From Mesorhizobium ciceri WSM4083 (GTDB taxonomy: Bacteria; Pseudomonadota; Alphaproteobacteria; Rhizobiales; Rhizobiaceae): a stretch of 64,000 bases of DNA. The notes under the pieces are model-generated. The model made no database searches and was not told the origin of the DNA. It was given only the letters and a program-made list of their open reading frames with translations. The position numbers and the translations under genes were made by a program. Of the stretch, positions 23,797 through 34,028 are shown piece by piece (position 1 is the stretch's first letter; each line of letters starts with the position of its first letter). Where the stretch lies: contig NZ_JAFG01000006.1 of the NCBI RefSeq assembly GCF_000519305.1, positions 1-64,000 of the forward strand, read 5' to 3'.

Positions 23797-25425
23797 TCAG
23801 TTGGCGAGTGGAATTTTGATTTCCACGTTCAGCCCATTGGCCTGGTAATCGCGTTTGATCGTACCGCGCAGTTCGCGCGTCACGTTGAGGTCGATAAGCT
23901 TGGTGCCGAAGCCGGTTTTGTCGGGCGCTTCGAGTTTCTTCTGCCCGTTTTCGCGCCAGTTGAGAGCCAGCATCCTGTCGCGCCCGCGTCCTTCGACCGA
24001 CCAGTCTACCTTCAGCGCCCCCACGGAATTGCCGGCTTCGCCGTATTTTAGAGCATTCGTCGCCAGTTCGTGGAAGGTCAGGCCGAGCGCTTGCGTCGTG
24101 GTTTCGTCGAGCAGCACCTGTGGCCCCGACAACAGCTCATCGGGCAGCTCCTTGCCGAACACCTGACCCAGCTCGATGCGCAGGAGATCGCCAAGATCGG
24201 CCTTCTGCCAGCGCGAGCGAGTCAGCATGTCCTGAGACGCCGCCATCGCCTGCAGCCTGGCCGAGAAGGATGCGGAAAACTCGTTGACGTCGGTAGCCCG
24301 CGACGCTGTCTGGCGCGCGATCGCCAGCACCCTGGTGATCGAGTTCTTGATGCGATGCTTCATCTCCTGCAGCATCAGGTCTTTTTCGATCAGGCTCTTT
24401 TCCGTCGTTTCGTGCAACCGCGACGCTGCCTCATAGGCCCGCTCCTGATAGCGCGCCACCAGCGCGATGGCGCCCGCCAACAGCAGGCCGAACAGCCCCA
24501 GCATCACCGGAATGGCGCGCGACGACGGCTGCGAGAAGGCGCTTGTCGGCCGGAACAGGATAGTCCATGGCCGTCCGGCGACGATGATCTTTCGCGTGAC
24601 CAGCAGCCTGTCGCCGAGAGTCGAAGCCGGCGGCGTCTCGGAGCGGAACAACAGATTGTCGCCGTTCACGGCACCATCGCCATCATAGATTTCGGTGTTG
24701 ACCGGCAACAGCGGCGACCGGCTGAGCGCGGTCTGGAACAGATCGCGAGCCCGAAAGGCCGCATAGAGAAAACCTGATGTCGAGGATCTCGAAGCATTGA
24801 TGACGTCGGGAGCGGTTTCGACATTGAGCCGCACGAAAACGAAGAAGCCGCTGAACGTCTGCGCCGCACCCGTGTCCTGGCCCAGCTGCACCAGCCCGCT
24901 GGCGTGCTGCTGGTCGTCGGACATCGCCTTTTCGATCGCCGCACGCCGCACCGGTTCGCTGAACATGTCGTAGCCGATGCCGGCCTGATTGGATGGATCC
25001 AGCGGTTCGAACAGCACGATAGGGGTGCGCCAGGGTTGCGTGGTATCCGGGTAGATTGGATGACTGACGCCATAATCGTGCAGCATGTCGCGTTCGACCG
25101 TCGCCTCGTCGCCCGTCTTTGCCAGCCTGAGGAAGCCGATACCGCGCAAGCCGGCGAAATTCTTGTCAACATCCAGTGCAGTGAAGAACGCCTTGAACTC
25201 ATTGCGAGAAATATCGCCATTGCGGGCGTCGAACAGGGCCTGCGTCGAGCGCAGCAGCGACAGATGCAGGTCGATGCGGCTCTCGATCCGGTTGAGCGCA
25301 TCGTCGGCAGTCGCCTCGAACTTGATGCGCGCGGCTTCCTGCGTGGCGAAATAGGCAAAACCTGCCATCACCATGCTGATCAGCGCGACGGCAATAAAGG
25401 CGATGATCGGGAAAAGCTTCTTCAA
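23797..25425 (-). CDS. Membrane histidine kinase, CHASE-HWE/HisKA_2 type
   Basis: A 542-residue sensor. One span near the N-terminus (about 5-28), an extracytoplasmic CHASE domain (about 40-285, with GFLRLAKTGDEATVE and IVLFEPLDPSNQAGIGYDMF), a second span (about 310-332), then a kinase core with H-box LQEMKHRIKNSITRVLAIAR, N-box FHELATNALKYGE and LALNWRENG. CHASE domains sense small extracellular ligands. The HWE-like core makes it a third candidate PhyR kinase in the cluster. No EcfG promoter found. Confidence 0.85.
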   Translation of the reverse strand: MKKLFPIIAFIAVALISMVMAGFAYFATQEAARIKFEATADDALNRIESRIDLHLSLLRSTQALFDARNGDISRNEFKAFFTALDVDKNFAGLRGIGFLRLAKTGDEATVERDMLHDYGVSHPIYPDTTQPWRTPIVLFEPLDPSNQAGIGYDMFSEPVRRAAIEKAMSDDQQHASGLVQLGQDTGAAQTFSGFFVFVRLNVETAPDVINASRSSTSGFLYAAFRARDLFQTALSRSPLLPVNTEIYDGDGAVNGDNLLFRSETPPASTLGDRLLVTRKIIVAGRPWTILFRPTSAFSQPSSRAIPVMLGLFGLLLAGAIALVARYQERAYEAASRLHETTEKSLIEKDLMLQEMKHRIKNSITRVLAIARQTASRATDVNEFSASFSARLQAMAASQDMLTRSRWQKADLGDLLRIELGQVFGKELPDELLSGPQVLLDETTTQALGLTFHELATNALKYGEAGNSVGALKVDWSVEGRGRDRMLALNWRENGQKKLEAPDKTGFGTKLIDLNVTRELRGTIKRDYQANGLNVEIKIPLAN

Positions 25426-25552
25426 CGGATCGTGCGGTCCCTGAGCAATGTCGGACCTTTATGCGCAAGTCGCCGTGCCAACACAATGCCAAGGCCAAGC
25501 CATCCTTGCGGCTGGCATATCACGTGTCCGGCAACCGCGATCTGGCTTGATC

Positions 25553-26353
25553 TCAGGCCGCGATCTTCAGCGCGCCCGGTCCGGGAATGGCGCCTGGCGG
25601 GCATTTGCCCAGAATGATCATGCCCAGGACCTCATCCTGGGTGACATCAGTGGTGCGGGCGGTGCCGACGACCTGGCCGTTCTTCATGACGCAGACCCGG
25701 TCGGCAAGCTCGAACACATCGTGGATGTCGTGGCTGATCAGGAAGATGCCGATGCCGTCGGACTTGAGCTGCTTGACCAGTTCGCCGACCTGCGCCGTTT
25801 CCTGCGGACCAAGGGCCGCCGTGGGCTCGTCCATGATCAGGATGCGGGCGTTGAACAGGATCGCACGCGCGATCGCCACCGATTGCCGCTGGCCGCCCGA
25901 CAGCTTGATCACCGGCTCCTTGAAGCGCTGGAACCGGGGATTGAGCCGACCCATCACCTTGCGCGCCTCGGCCTCCATGGCAACGTCGTCGAGCGTGCCC
26001 CAGGCGTTCATCAGCTCGCGGCCGAGGAACAGATTGGCGGCGGCATCGACATTGTCGGCCAACGCCAGTGTCTGGTAGATCGTCTCGATGCCGTATTTCT
26101 TGGCGTCGCGTGGATTGGAGATCGATGCCTCCTCGCCGTTGACGAAGATCTGGCCCGAATCGCGCTTGTAGGCGCCGGACAGGATCTTGATCAATGTCGA
26201 CTTGCCGGCGCCATTGTGGCCGAGCAGCGCCACGACCTCGCCGGGGAAAAGATCGATCGAGGCGTCGTCGACGGCGCGGATGCCGCCAAACGCGATCGAG
26301 ATGTTCCTCATGTCGATCAGCGCGGTGGCTGCAGGAGCAGTCTTGTCAGTCAT
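25553..26353 (-). CDS. Sugar ABC transporter, single-domain ATPase (XylG/FrcA-like)
   Basis: A 266-residue ATPase: Walker [10 protein letters not shown], signature [15 protein letters not shown], Walker [13 protein letters not shown] and switch His in LISHDIHDV. It has only one ABC domain, unlike the double-domain XylG of enteric bacteria, so it must dimerise, as FrcA does. The ATG at 26353 has AGGAGG upstream. Last gene of the xylF-xylH-ATPase operon, 11 bp after the permease. Confidence 0.88.
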   Translation of the reverse strand: MTDKTAPAATALIDMRNISIAFGGIRAVDDASIDLFPGEVVALLGHNGAGKSTLIKILSGAYKRDSGQIFVNGEEASISNPRDAKKYGIETIYQTLALADNVDAAANLFLGRELMNAWGTLDDVAMEAEARKVMGRLNPRFQRFKEPVIKLSGGQRQSVAIARAILFNARILIMDEPTAALGPQETAQVGELVKQLKSDGIGIFLISHDIHDVFELADRVCVMKNGQVVGTARTTDVTQDEVLGMIILGKCPPGAIPGPGALKIAA

Positions 26354-26364
26354 GGCATGCCCTC

Positions 26365-27717
26365 CTAGACGCGCTTGCGATAGACGGTGTCGAGCCACAC
26401 GGCGATCACCAGTACGGCGCCGACGACGATGCTCTGCAGCGGCGAGTCGACGCCAAGCAGCACCATTCCGGACTGCAGCGACTGCATCAGCAGGGCGCCG
26501 AGCATGGCGCCGATGATCGTTCCCGACCCGCCGGCCAGCGACGTGCCGCCGATCACGGCGGCTGCAATGACGAGCAGCTCGTCGAGCGTTCCAAGCACGT
26601 TGGTGGCCGAATTCTGCCGGGCCGAGGAGATCGCCGCGGCGATCGTGGCCAGCACGCCCATGATCATGAACACCTTCATGGTGATCCAGCGCGTGTTGAT
26701 GCCGGCGAGATTGGCCGCCTCGGGATTGCCGCCGATGGCGAAGACGTAGCGGCCGAAACGGGTGCGGTTGGTGATGAAGGTCATGACCAGCCCGACGGCG
26801 ACCGCCATCAGCACCGGTATCGCGATACCGTGGGCGATGAACAGGCCGCCTTCGGGAACGGTGATGTTGTTGGCGGCCGCATATCTGTTCACGATGCCGA
26901 TCGGCCAGGGGTAGGAGTTGGCGAGCCAGACCGCACCCATGATGGCGCCGCAGGTGACGACACCGAGCAGCGCCTCGGCCCAGATCGGACGCAGCGGAAA
27001 CCGGAAACGCTTGCGCTGCACCCGCCCGTTGAACAGCCCAAACACCACGGCCAGGCAGGCGACGATCCCGACGACCCAGCTCCAGGTCGCGCCGATCGAT
27101 CCCGCCGGCCCGCCGCCCATCAGCTGAAAGGTGGCGTCAAGCGGCGCCACGGTCTGGCCTGATGTGACCCACCAGGCGGCACCGCGCCAGACCAGCAGGC
27201 CGCCCAGCGTCACGATAAAGGCGGGCACTTCGAGATAGGCGATGACGAAGCCTTGAAAGGCGCCGATCAACAGGCCGAGCGCCAAGCCGATGACCAGCGC
27301 CAGGACCCAGATCCACGGATTGCCGAGTTCGAGGCCGACAAAGCGCACCAGGAAATGCACCTGGGCAAATCCCATCACCATCCCGATCAGGCCCTCGGCG
27401 GAACCGACCGACAGGTCGATGTTGCGCATGACGATGACCAGCACCATGCCGCAGGCCATGATGGCAACCGCGGATGTCTGCACCGACAGGTTCCACAGAT
27501 TGCGCGGCGTGAGAAAGGTGCGGCTGTCGAAATCGAGCGGGTTGACGCCAAGGCGCAGGCTGGAAATGACATGCAGCCCAATCCAGATGACCAGCAGCGC
27601 GCCGATCATGCCGAGCATGCGGGTATCGATCTCGGTCGCCTTCAGGAACCGGGCGACGGCGCCGAGTTCCGACGCGCGCGCCGTATCGGTCTGCGGGTTT
27701 GACGTCGTATCGGTCAT
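26365..27717 (-). CDS. xylH: Xylose-type ABC transporter permease (XylH)
   Basis: A 450-residue permease of the ribose/xylose family with about ten or more membrane spans. Typical motifs: [33 protein letters not shown] and [20 protein letters not shown] with [11 protein letters not shown], the conserved EAA-like loop region of this family. Paired with the binding protein upstream and ATPase downstream. Substrate is inferred as xylose or a similar pentose from the binding-protein type and adjacent ROK regulator. Confidence 0.87.
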   Translation of the reverse strand: MTDTTSNPQTDTARASELGAVARFLKATEIDTRMLGMIGALLVIWIGLHVISSLRLGVNPLDFDSRTFLTPRNLWNLSVQTSAVAIMACGMVLVIVMRNIDLSVGSAEGLIGMVMGFAQVHFLVRFVGLELGNPWIWVLALVIGLALGLLIGAFQGFVIAYLEVPAFIVTLGGLLVWRGAAWWVTSGQTVAPLDATFQLMGGGPAGSIGATWSWVVGIVACLAVVFGLFNGRVQRKRFRFPLRPIWAEALLGVVTCGAIMGAVWLANSYPWPIGIVNRYAAANNITVPEGGLFIAHGIAIPVLMAVAVGLVMTFITNRTRFGRYVFAIGGNPEAANLAGINTRWITMKVFMIMGVLATIAAAISSARQNSATNVLGTLDELLVIAAAVIGGTSLAGGSGTIIGAMLGALLMQSLQSGMVLLGVDSPLQSIVVGAVLVIAVWLDTVYRKRV

Positions 27718-27808
27718 GGTTTCCTCCCACCGGCTGGCCGTCTGACGTGCATGCCGGAGCCCAGCCTAGAAGCTATCCGCAAGATGCGGAAACACAATTC
27801 TTTGAGAA

Positions 27809-27837
27809 AACGCCGCGGCTTTTTGGGCCGCGGCGTT
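27809..27837 (-). terminator. Hairpin between xylF and xylH (partial terminator)
   Basis: Perfect 11-bp stem, AACGCCGCGGC-N7-GCCGCGGCGTT, followed on the minus strand by TTTTCTCAA. Placed inside the operon after the binding protein, it probably lowers transcription of permease and ATPase relative to the binding protein. Confidence 0.7.
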
Positions 27838-27860
27838 CAGATATTTCGAAGTGGTCCGGA

Positions 27861-28901
27861 TCAGTTACAGGCCGCGACGGTGCCGGCGGCGACACCCGCG
27901 CAGACTTCGTCCTTCTTGATCCAGCCAGCGTCGATGACGACGTTGAGATTGTCCTTGGTGATGGCAACCGGGGTCAGGAACAGCGACTTGACGGTGTTGC
28001 CGCCCGGCGTCGTGAAGTCCTTGGCGCCGGCGATGTCGCTTGTCTTCTTGCCGTCGGCCAGTTGCGAGGCGATCTCGGCGGCATTCTTGCCGAGTTCGCG
28101 CGCGTCCTTCCACACCGACACGGTTTGCGTGCCGAGGGCGATGCGGTTCAGCGCGGCGTGGTCGCCGTCCTGACCCGAGACCGGCACGGTGCCGGCCAAG
28201 CCTTGAGCCGTCAGCGCCGCGACGACGCCACCGGCAGTGCCGTCATTGGCCGCGACCACCGCGTCGACCTTGTTGTCGTTGGCGGTCAGGAACTGCTCCA
28301 TGTTCTTCTGGGCGTTGGCGGGCAGCCAGCCATCCGTGTAGGCTTCGCCGACATTCTTGATCTTGCCGCTGTCGATGGCTTCCTTGAGCACTTCCATCGA
28401 GCCCGAGAACAGGAAGTCGGCATTGGGATCGGCACCGGAGCCCTTGATGAAGACGTAGTTGCCTTCCGGCTTGACCTTGAACACTTCGCGGGCCTGCATG
28501 CGGCCGACTTCCTTGTTGTCGAAGGTCAGGTAGAAGACGTCCTTGTTCTCGATCAGCCGGTCATAGCCGACGACCGGAATGCCTTCGTCCAGTGCCTTCT
28601 GCACGGCCGGGCCGATGGCCGACGCATCCTGCGCCAGGATGATCAGGGAATTGGCGCCCTGCGAGATCAGGCTTTCGACATCGGTAAGCTGCTTGCCGGG
28701 ATTCGACTGCGCATCGGCGGAGATGTACTTATCGCCGGCGGCCTCGATCGCCGTCTTCATGGCGGCCTCGTCGGTCTTCCAGCGTTCTTCCTGGAAGTTG
28801 GACCACGAAACGCCGACGACCTTGTCCTTCGCCTGCGCGACAGACGCGAGCGTCAGCGACATGGCGGCACCCGCCAGGATGGCGGCTGTGAATCTTTTCA
28901 T
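27861..28901 (-). CDS. xylF: Xylose-type ABC transporter substrate-binding protein (XylF)
   Basis: A 346-residue periplasmic binding protein. The signal peptide ends at SVAQA-KDK. The type-I periplasmic fold shows [43 protein letters not shown] and [14 protein letters not shown], matching XylF. It captures the pentose and delivers it to the permease. GGGAGG precedes the start at 28901. The upstream region has two palindromes for the divergent ROK regulator. Confidence 0.9.
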   Translation of the reverse strand: MKRFTAAILAGAAMSLTLASVAQAKDKVVGVSWSNFQEERWKTDEAAMKTAIEAAGDKYISADAQSNPGKQLTDVESLISQGANSLIILAQDASAIGPAVQKALDEGIPVVGYDRLIENKDVFYLTFDNKEVGRMQAREVFKVKPEGNYVFIKGSGADPNADFLFSGSMEVLKEAIDSGKIKNVGEAYTDGWLPANAQKNMEQFLTANDNKVDAVVAANDGTAGGVVAALTAQGLAGTVPVSGQDGDHAALNRIALGTQTVSVWKDARELGKNAAEIASQLADGKKTSDIAGAKDFTTPGGNTVKSLFLTPVAITKDNLNVVIDAGWIKKDEVCAGVAAGTVAACN

Positions 28902-28965
28902 ATTATCCTCCCTGCGCCGCGTATGGCGCGACCAAACTGACCCGAGGGCCGGCACAGAGGCTCTA

Positions 28966-28986
28966 TTTTTTCGAGCCTCGAAAAAA
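28966..28986. promoter_or_regulatory. ROK repressor operator 1 (perfect palindrome)
   Basis: TTTTTTCGAG-C-CTCGAAAAAA, perfect 10-bp arms around one base, in front of xylF. Size and symmetry fit ROK-family operators. Confidence 0.65.
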
Positions 28987-29049
28987 TACTGGGCCAACGC
29001 CCGAACGCTGTCAACATCGATTCTGATGGATTTTGATGTCGTTTCGAAT

Positions 29050-29070
29050 TTTTTTCGAGGCTCGGAATAA
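29050..29070. promoter_or_regulatory. ROK repressor operator 2 (imperfect palindrome)
   Basis: TTTTTTCGAG-G-CTCGGAATAA shares the same left half as operator 1, with a degenerate right half. The centres are 84 bp apart, eight helical turns, which would allow looping. Confidence 0.55.
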
Positions 29071-29171
29071 ATAAATGACAGGGCGTGCAGCTTCTGCCAG
29101 TATTTACCCGCGTCACCGACAGCGTTCCAGGGGCAGGAAGAACCGCGGCGACCGGGAGGATATGAAAGAGC

Positions 29172-30419
29172 ATGTCGGTCGGAATCCGCCACGACGATTT
29201 GCGCCGCCGCAACCGCGCGATGGTGATCGCGGCGGTGCGCCGTGCCGGACAGCCGTCGCGCACCGAGATCGCCGCGACGACAAGCCTCAGCCATTCGACC
29301 ATCTCGGCGATCTCATCCGACCTGATCGTCGAAGGCATCCTGACCGAAAGCAAGCCGAGCGAGGCCGGCTCGCTCAAACGTGGCCGGCCGCAGGTCGGCC
29401 TCGGCCTCAATCCGGAAGCGGCCGCGGTAATGACCGTGGTGCTGTCGCTGAACTTCCTCTCCGTCGCCGTCATCGACTATGCCGGCCAGGTGATATCCGA
29501 GGAACAGCGCCGGCTGGACACGCTGACGATGTCGCGCGAGTCGCTGATCGGTGAATGCACGGCAATCGTTCGGCGCCGCCTGGAAGATCCCGACCTGGAC
29601 GTGCGCAGCATCGCCCGTATCGCGCTGGCCATCCAGGGCATCACCGACACCCGTGCCCGCGCCATGCTGTGGTCGCCGATCACGCCGCACACCGACATCG
29701 CCTTCGCCGACATATTCGAAGACGAGTTCGGCATCCCTGCCATCATGGAGAATGACTGCAACATGATGGCGGTGGCGCTGCGCTGGCGCGACCCTGATCG
29801 TTACCGCGACGATTTCATCGCTATCCTTTTGTCGCACGGCATCGGCATGGGGCTGGTGCTGAAGGGCGAATTGTTCACCGGCACCCATTCCTCGGGCGGC
29901 GAATTCGGCCACATGATCCATCGGCCGAACGGCGCGCTATGTCGCTGCGGACGGCGCGGCTGCGTCGAGGCCTATGCCGGCAATTATGCCATCTGGCGCA
30001 ACGCCAGGCAGATGGGCGAAGATGCAGAACCCGTCGCCGATGTCAGCGACGCCGACATGCGCGCCCTGGCTGCCGCCGCCCGCGAAAGGGAAGGACCCGA
30101 ACGGGAAGCCTATCGCAAGGCCGGCGAAGCGCTCGGCTACGGCCTCGGCAGCCTGTTCGCGCTGATCGATCCGGCGCCGGTCGCCATGGTCGGCGTCAGC
30201 GCCGCCGCCTTCGACCTGATCGAGCCGGCATTGCGGCAAGCGATTGCCCAGACCGCCGGCGGCCAGCATTCCAAATCGATTTCCTTCGACACCGAGCCGA
30301 ACGAACTGCCGCTGATCCGCGAAGGCTGCGCCATGCGGGCGCTGATCTTCGTCGATCAGGAGATTTTTGCGCCGGGCGTGCAGGCGAGATCCGGTTTTGG
30401 CGGCAAGAACGTGGCGTGA
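29172..30419 (+). CDS. ROK-family transcription repressor (XylR-like)
   Basis: A 415-residue regulator: an N-terminal winged HTH (about 10-65, [20 protein letters not shown]), then a ROK sugar-kinase-like domain with the zinc motif [13 protein letters not shown] and GGEFGHM. The kinase catalytic site need not be active in repressors. Divergent from xylF across a region with two operator-like palindromes, so it probably represses the transporter until the sugar binds. Confidence 0.87.
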   Translation: MSVGIRHDDLRRRNRAMVIAAVRRAGQPSRTEIAATTSLSHSTISAISSDLIVEGILTESKPSEAGSLKRGRPQVGLGLNPEAAAVMTVVLSLNFLSVAVIDYAGQVISEEQRRLDTLTMSRESLIGECTAIVRRRLEDPDLDVRSIARIALAIQGITDTRARAMLWSPITPHTDIAFADIFEDEFGIPAIMENDCNMMAVALRWRDPDRYRDDFIAILLSHGIGMGLVLKGELFTGTHSSGGEFGHMIHRPNGALCRCGRRGCVEAYAGNYAIWRNARQMGEDAEPVADVSDADMRALAAAAREREGPEREAYRKAGEALGYGLGSLFALIDPAPVAMVGVSAAAFDLIEPALRQAIAQTAGGQHSKSISFDTEPNELPLIREGCAMRALIFVDQEIFAPGVQARSGFGGKNVA

Positions 30420-30435
30420 GTTCAAACGAGGGGGT

Positions 30436-31125
30436 TCAGTCCTCGCGGATCGCGTAGCCCGCCCCACGGATCGTGCGGATGACATCGGGCATGCGGCCGT
30501 TGTTGACCGCCTTGCGCAGCCGGCCGACATGCACATCGACCGTGCGCTCGTCGATGTAGATCGTCTCGCCCCAGACATTGTCGAGCAGCTGGCTGCGCGA
30601 GAACACACGGCCTGGATGGCGCATCATGAATTCGAGCAGGCGGAATTCCGTCGGCCCAAGCCGGATTTCGCTCTTCTTGCGATAGACACGGTGCGACTCG
30701 CGATCGAGCACGATGTCGCCGACCTTGAGCACGCTGGACAGCACTTCCGGCTTGGCCCGGCGCAGCAGCGCCTTGACCCTGGCCATGAACTCCGGCGTCG
30801 AGAAAGGCTTGACCAGATAATCGTCGGCACCGGTCGACAGGCCGCGCACGCGGTCGCTTTCCTCGCCTCGTGCGGTCAGCATGATGATCGGCAGCCGCTC
30901 GGTCTCGGGACGCATCCGCAGGCGCCGGCAGAGTTCGATGCCGGAAACCGCAGGCACCATCCAGTCGAGCACCAGAAGGTCGGGAACGTTCTCCTGCAGC
31001 CGGATTTCGGCCTCGTCGCCGCGCGTCACCACCTCGACCTGGTAACCTTCGGATTCAAGATTGTAGCGGAGCAGCACGCCTAGCGGCTCCTCATCCTCCA
31101 CCACCATGATGCGTGGCGCGATCAT
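30436..31125 (-). CDS. phoB: Phosphate regulon response regulator PhoB
   Basis: A 229-residue OmpR-type regulator. Receiver (about 5-120): VVEDEEPLGVLLRYNLE, acceptor in LLVLDWMVPAVSG and Lys in YLVKPFSTPEF. Winged helix (about 135-225): RTVDVHVGRLRKAV and TIRGAGYAIRED. Position at the end of the pst-phoU operon is the rhizobial arrangement. It would activate the Pho box in front of pstS. A phoR kinase gene is not found in the cluster. Confidence 0.93.
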   Translation of the reverse strand: MIAPRIMVVEDEEPLGVLLRYNLESEGYQVEVVTRGDEAEIRLQENVPDLLVLDWMVPAVSGIELCRRLRMRPETERLPIIMLTARGEESDRVRGLSTGADDYLVKPFSTPEFMARVKALLRRAKPEVLSSVLKVGDIVLDRESHRVYRKKSEIRLGPTEFRLLEFMMRHPGRVFSRSQLLDNVWGETIYIDERTVDVHVGRLRKAVNNGRMPDVIRTIRGAGYAIRED

Positions 31126-31141
31126 CGGCTGGTCACCCCTG

Positions 31142-31849
31142 TTATGCCGCTGGCGCGGACATTGCCGTCTCGTCCTGCTTCGGACGATTGGCTGGCAGCT
31201 GCGTGCCGGTCAAAACATAATAGGCATTTTCGGCGATGTTGGTCACGTGGTCGCCGATCCGCTCGAGGTTCTTGGCGCAAAACAACAAGTGCGTGCACGC
31301 CGTGATGTTGCGGGGATCTTCCATCATGTAGGTCAGCAGCTCGCGGAACACCGAGGTGTATTTGACGTCGATGCGTTCGTCATTGTTTCTGAGCGTGGCA
31401 AGCGCTGCCGGGTCAGCGGCGGCATACTCGTCGACGACCCCCTGCACCTGGATCAGCACCAGCTGCGCCATCGCGTCGATCGAATGCGAAAGGTCGTGCG
31501 GCGTGACGCTCAGCCCGACAGTGCCGACACGCTTGGCGATGTTCTTGGCAAGGTCGCCGATGCGCTCGAGGTCGCCGGCCATGCGGATCGAACCGACCAC
31601 CGCACGCAGATCGTTGGCCATTGGCTGGCGCTTGGCGATCAGCGTGATGGCGCGATCGTCCAGCTCGCGCTGGCGGGCATCCATGATGGCATCGTCGGAA
31701 ACCACGCGCTGCGCCAGCGCATTGTCCGAATTGAGCAAAGCCCTGGTCGAGCCGCCGACCATCGAGCGGGCGAGATCGCCCATGTCGCGGATCAGCTGGC
31801 TGATCTGCTCCAGATCCTCATCGAAAGATGCGACGGTATGTTCACCCAT
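31142..31849 (-). CDS. phoU: Phosphate signalling protein PhoU
   Basis: A 235-residue protein with two PhoU three-helix repeats (about 10-110 and 120-215), the metal-binding EXXXD-type positions being in DLARSMVGGS and ERIGDHVTNIAE. It couples Pst transport state to PhoR/PhoB and shuts the regulon when phosphate is plentiful. 26 bp after pstB and 16 bp before phoB. Confidence 0.93.
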   Translation of the reverse strand: MGEHTVASFDEDLEQISQLIRDMGDLARSMVGGSTRALLNSDNALAQRVVSDDAIMDARQRELDDRAITLIAKRQPMANDLRAVVGSIRMAGDLERIGDLAKNIAKRVGTVGLSVTPHDLSHSIDAMAQLVLIQVQGVVDEYAAADPAALATLRNNDERIDVKYTSVFRELLTYMMEDPRNITACTHLLFCAKNLERIGDHVTNIAENAYYVLTGTQLPANRPKQDETAMSAPAA

Positions 31850-31875
31850 GATCTTCGTCCCTCATATGCCTGAGC

Positions 31876-32694
31876 TCAGCCGAACCGGCCGGTGATGTAG
31901 TCCTGGGTGCGTTTGTCGTCGGGGGTGGTGAACATCTTGTCGGTGGCGCCCTCCTCGACCAGATAGCCTAGATGGAACATCGCGGTGCGCTGCGACACGC
32001 GCGCTGCCTGCTGCATCGAATGGGTGACGATGACGATCGTATAGTTCTGACGCAGTTCGTCGATCAGTTCCTCGACGCGAGCGGTGGCGATCGGGTCGAG
32101 CGCCGAACACGGTTCGTCCATCAGGATCACCTCGGGTGACACGGCGATGGCGCGTGCAATGCACAGACGCTGCTGCTGGCCACCGGAAAGACCCGTGCCA
32201 GGTTCCTGCAAACGGTCCTTGACCTCGTTCCAGATTGCCGCCTTCTTCAGGCTCGACTCGACGATCTGATCCATGTCGGCCTTGCGCTTGGCCAATCCGT
32301 GGATGCGCGGCCCATAGGCGACGTTCTCGTAGATCGACTTGGGGAACGGATTGGGTTTCTGGAACACCATGCCGACGCGCGCCCTGAGTTCGACGACATC
32401 GATGTTCTTGTCGTAGATGTCTTCTTCGTCGAGCGTGATCTTGCCGGTTACCCGTGCTGAATCGATGGTGTCGTTCATGCGGTTGAGGCAGCGCAGGAAG
32501 GTGGATTTGCCGCAGCCGGAGGGGCCGATCAGCGCCGTCACCTGATTGAGGCGGACGTCGAGATCGACATCGAACAGCGCCTGCTTCTCGCCGTAGAACA
32601 CGCCGACCTTGTCGCCGCGCATTTTGATCACTTCGTTCGACTTCATCTTGTCGCCCACTGCGTTTTCAAGGGACTGTTCGGTCATGATGTTCAT
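31876..32694 (-). CDS. pstB: Phosphate ABC transporter ATPase PstB
   Basis: About 272 residues. Walker [18 protein letters not shown]-loop [12 protein letters not shown], signature [15 protein letters not shown], Walker [14 protein letters not shown] and switch IVTHSMQQA, all characteristic of PstB. Starts at ATG 32694 or 32685. It drives high-affinity phosphate import with PstA and PstC. Confidence 0.95.
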   Translation of the reverse strand: MNIMTEQSLENAVGDKMKSNEVIKMRGDKVGVFYGEKQALFDVDLDVRLNQVTALIGPSGCGKSTFLRCLNRMNDTIDSARVTGKITLDEEDIYDKNIDVVELRARVGMVFQKPNPFPKSIYENVAYGPRIHGLAKRKADMDQIVESSLKKAAIWNEVKDRLQEPGTGLSGGQQQRLCIARAIAVSPEVILMDEPCSALDPIATARVEELIDELRQNYTIVIVTHSMQQAARVSQRTAMFHLGYLVEEGATDKMFTTPDDKRTQDYITGRFG

Positions 32695-32711
32695 ACCAAA
32701 ATGCCTTTTTT

Positions 32712-34028
32712 CTACCAGCGCCGCTCGAACCGACGCCGAAGCACGATCGCGGTGATGTTCATGGCCATGAGGAAGACGAGCAGGATAATGATGGCGCCCG
32801 ACATGCGCTCGACGAAGGCGCGTTCGGCCTCGTTCGCCCACATATAGATCTGCACCGGCAGCGCGGTGGCCGGATCGAAAGGCGTCGTCGGTGGATCGGC
32901 GACGAAAGCGACCATGCCGATCAAGAGCAGCGGCGCGGTTTCGCCGAGCGCGCGCGCAAGACCGATAATGGTGCCGGTGAGGATGCCGGGTGCGGCAAGC
33001 GGCAGGATGTGCTGGAACACCATCTGCATCTTGGAGGCGCCAAGACCGAGAGCCGCCGAGCGGATCGACGGCGGCACCGCGGCAAGTGCGGCGCGCGTCG
33101 CGATGATGATCGTCGGCAGCGTCATCAGTGTCAGCACCAGGCCGCCGACGAAAGCGGCGGAGCGCGGCATGCCCAGGAAATTGATGAACACCGCGAGGCC
33201 GAGCAAGCCGAAGACGATTGACGGCACCGCTGCCAGATTGTTGATGTTGACCTCGATGAGGTCGGTGAAACGGTTCTTTTTGGCGAACTCCTCCAGATAG
33301 ATGGAGGCGGCGACGCCGATCGGCAGCGCCAAGAGCAACACGATCACCATCATGTAAAACGAGCCGATGATCGCCACGCCCATGCCCGAGGTTTCCGGGC
33401 GGCTGGAGGCGCCGTAGGTGAACAGGCCGCTGTTGAAGTGCTCGGCCATCACGCCCTCGGCCTTGAGCTTGTTCATCCAGGTGATCTGCTGGTCCGACAC
33501 CTTGCGTCGCGCTTCCTCGACACTGAGGTCGATCTGGCCCTTGAAAGCCGAGTCGAGATTGGCGGCGGCGAGGATGTTGACGTCGCGTGTCGTGCCTATC
33601 ACGGAGGGATCGGCGGCAACGATGTCGCGCAACTGGACACGGGCGCCTTCGGACAGGAAGCCCTTGAGCTGCTTGATCGCCGGCTTGTCATCAGGAGAGA
33701 TGCCGAGCTTGGCCACCAGCGCGTTTTCGGCGAGCTTGGGATAATTCGCCTTGATCAGAACGCTCGGATCGGTTGCGCGCTTGCCGGAAGGATCGATCAC
33801 CTTCTCGTCGAACGTGATCGGCAGTGACACCGTCGTCTGCCAGAAGGCGGTGTAGCCTTTCGAGACGATGGTGATCAGCATGATTGCCAGGAACGCCAGG
33901 CCTACGGAAATCGCCACGACGCCATAGATGCGGAAACGGCGTTCGGCGGCGTAACGGGCCTTCAGGCCGATGTCGCGGCGCGGATGGGCCGCCGCCCTGA
34001 CCATCGTATCCATGGGAATGTCGGTCAT
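32712..34028 (-). CDS. pstA: Phosphate ABC transporter permease PstA
   Basis: A 438-residue permease. It has a long N-terminal extension (first span at about 35-60, then a polar domain to about 215, the DUF3333-type region seen in rhizobial PstA) before the five-span transport core. The core contains [19 protein letters not shown] sequence (here [15 protein letters not shown]) and [13 protein letters not shown]. The start overlaps the pstC stop by four bases. Confidence 0.93.
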   Translation of the reverse strand: MTDIPMDTMVRAAAHPRRDIGLKARYAAERRFRIYGVVAISVGLAFLAIMLITIVSKGYTAFWQTTVSLPITFDEKVIDPSGKRATDPSVLIKANYPKLAENALVAKLGISPDDKPAIKQLKGFLSEGARVQLRDIVAADPSVIGTTRDVNILAAANLDSAFKGQIDLSVEEARRKVSDQQITWMNKLKAEGVMAEHFNSGLFTYGASSRPETSGMGVAIIGSFYMMVIVLLLALPIGVAASIYLEEFAKKNRFTDLIEVNINNLAAVPSIVFGLLGLAVFINFLGMPRSAAFVGGLVLTLMTLPTIIIATRAALAAVPPSIRSAALGLGASKMQMVFQHILPLAAPGILTGTIIGLARALGETAPLLLIGMVAFVADPPTTPFDPATALPVQIYMWANEAERAFVERMSGAIIILLVFLMAMNITAIVLRRRFERRW

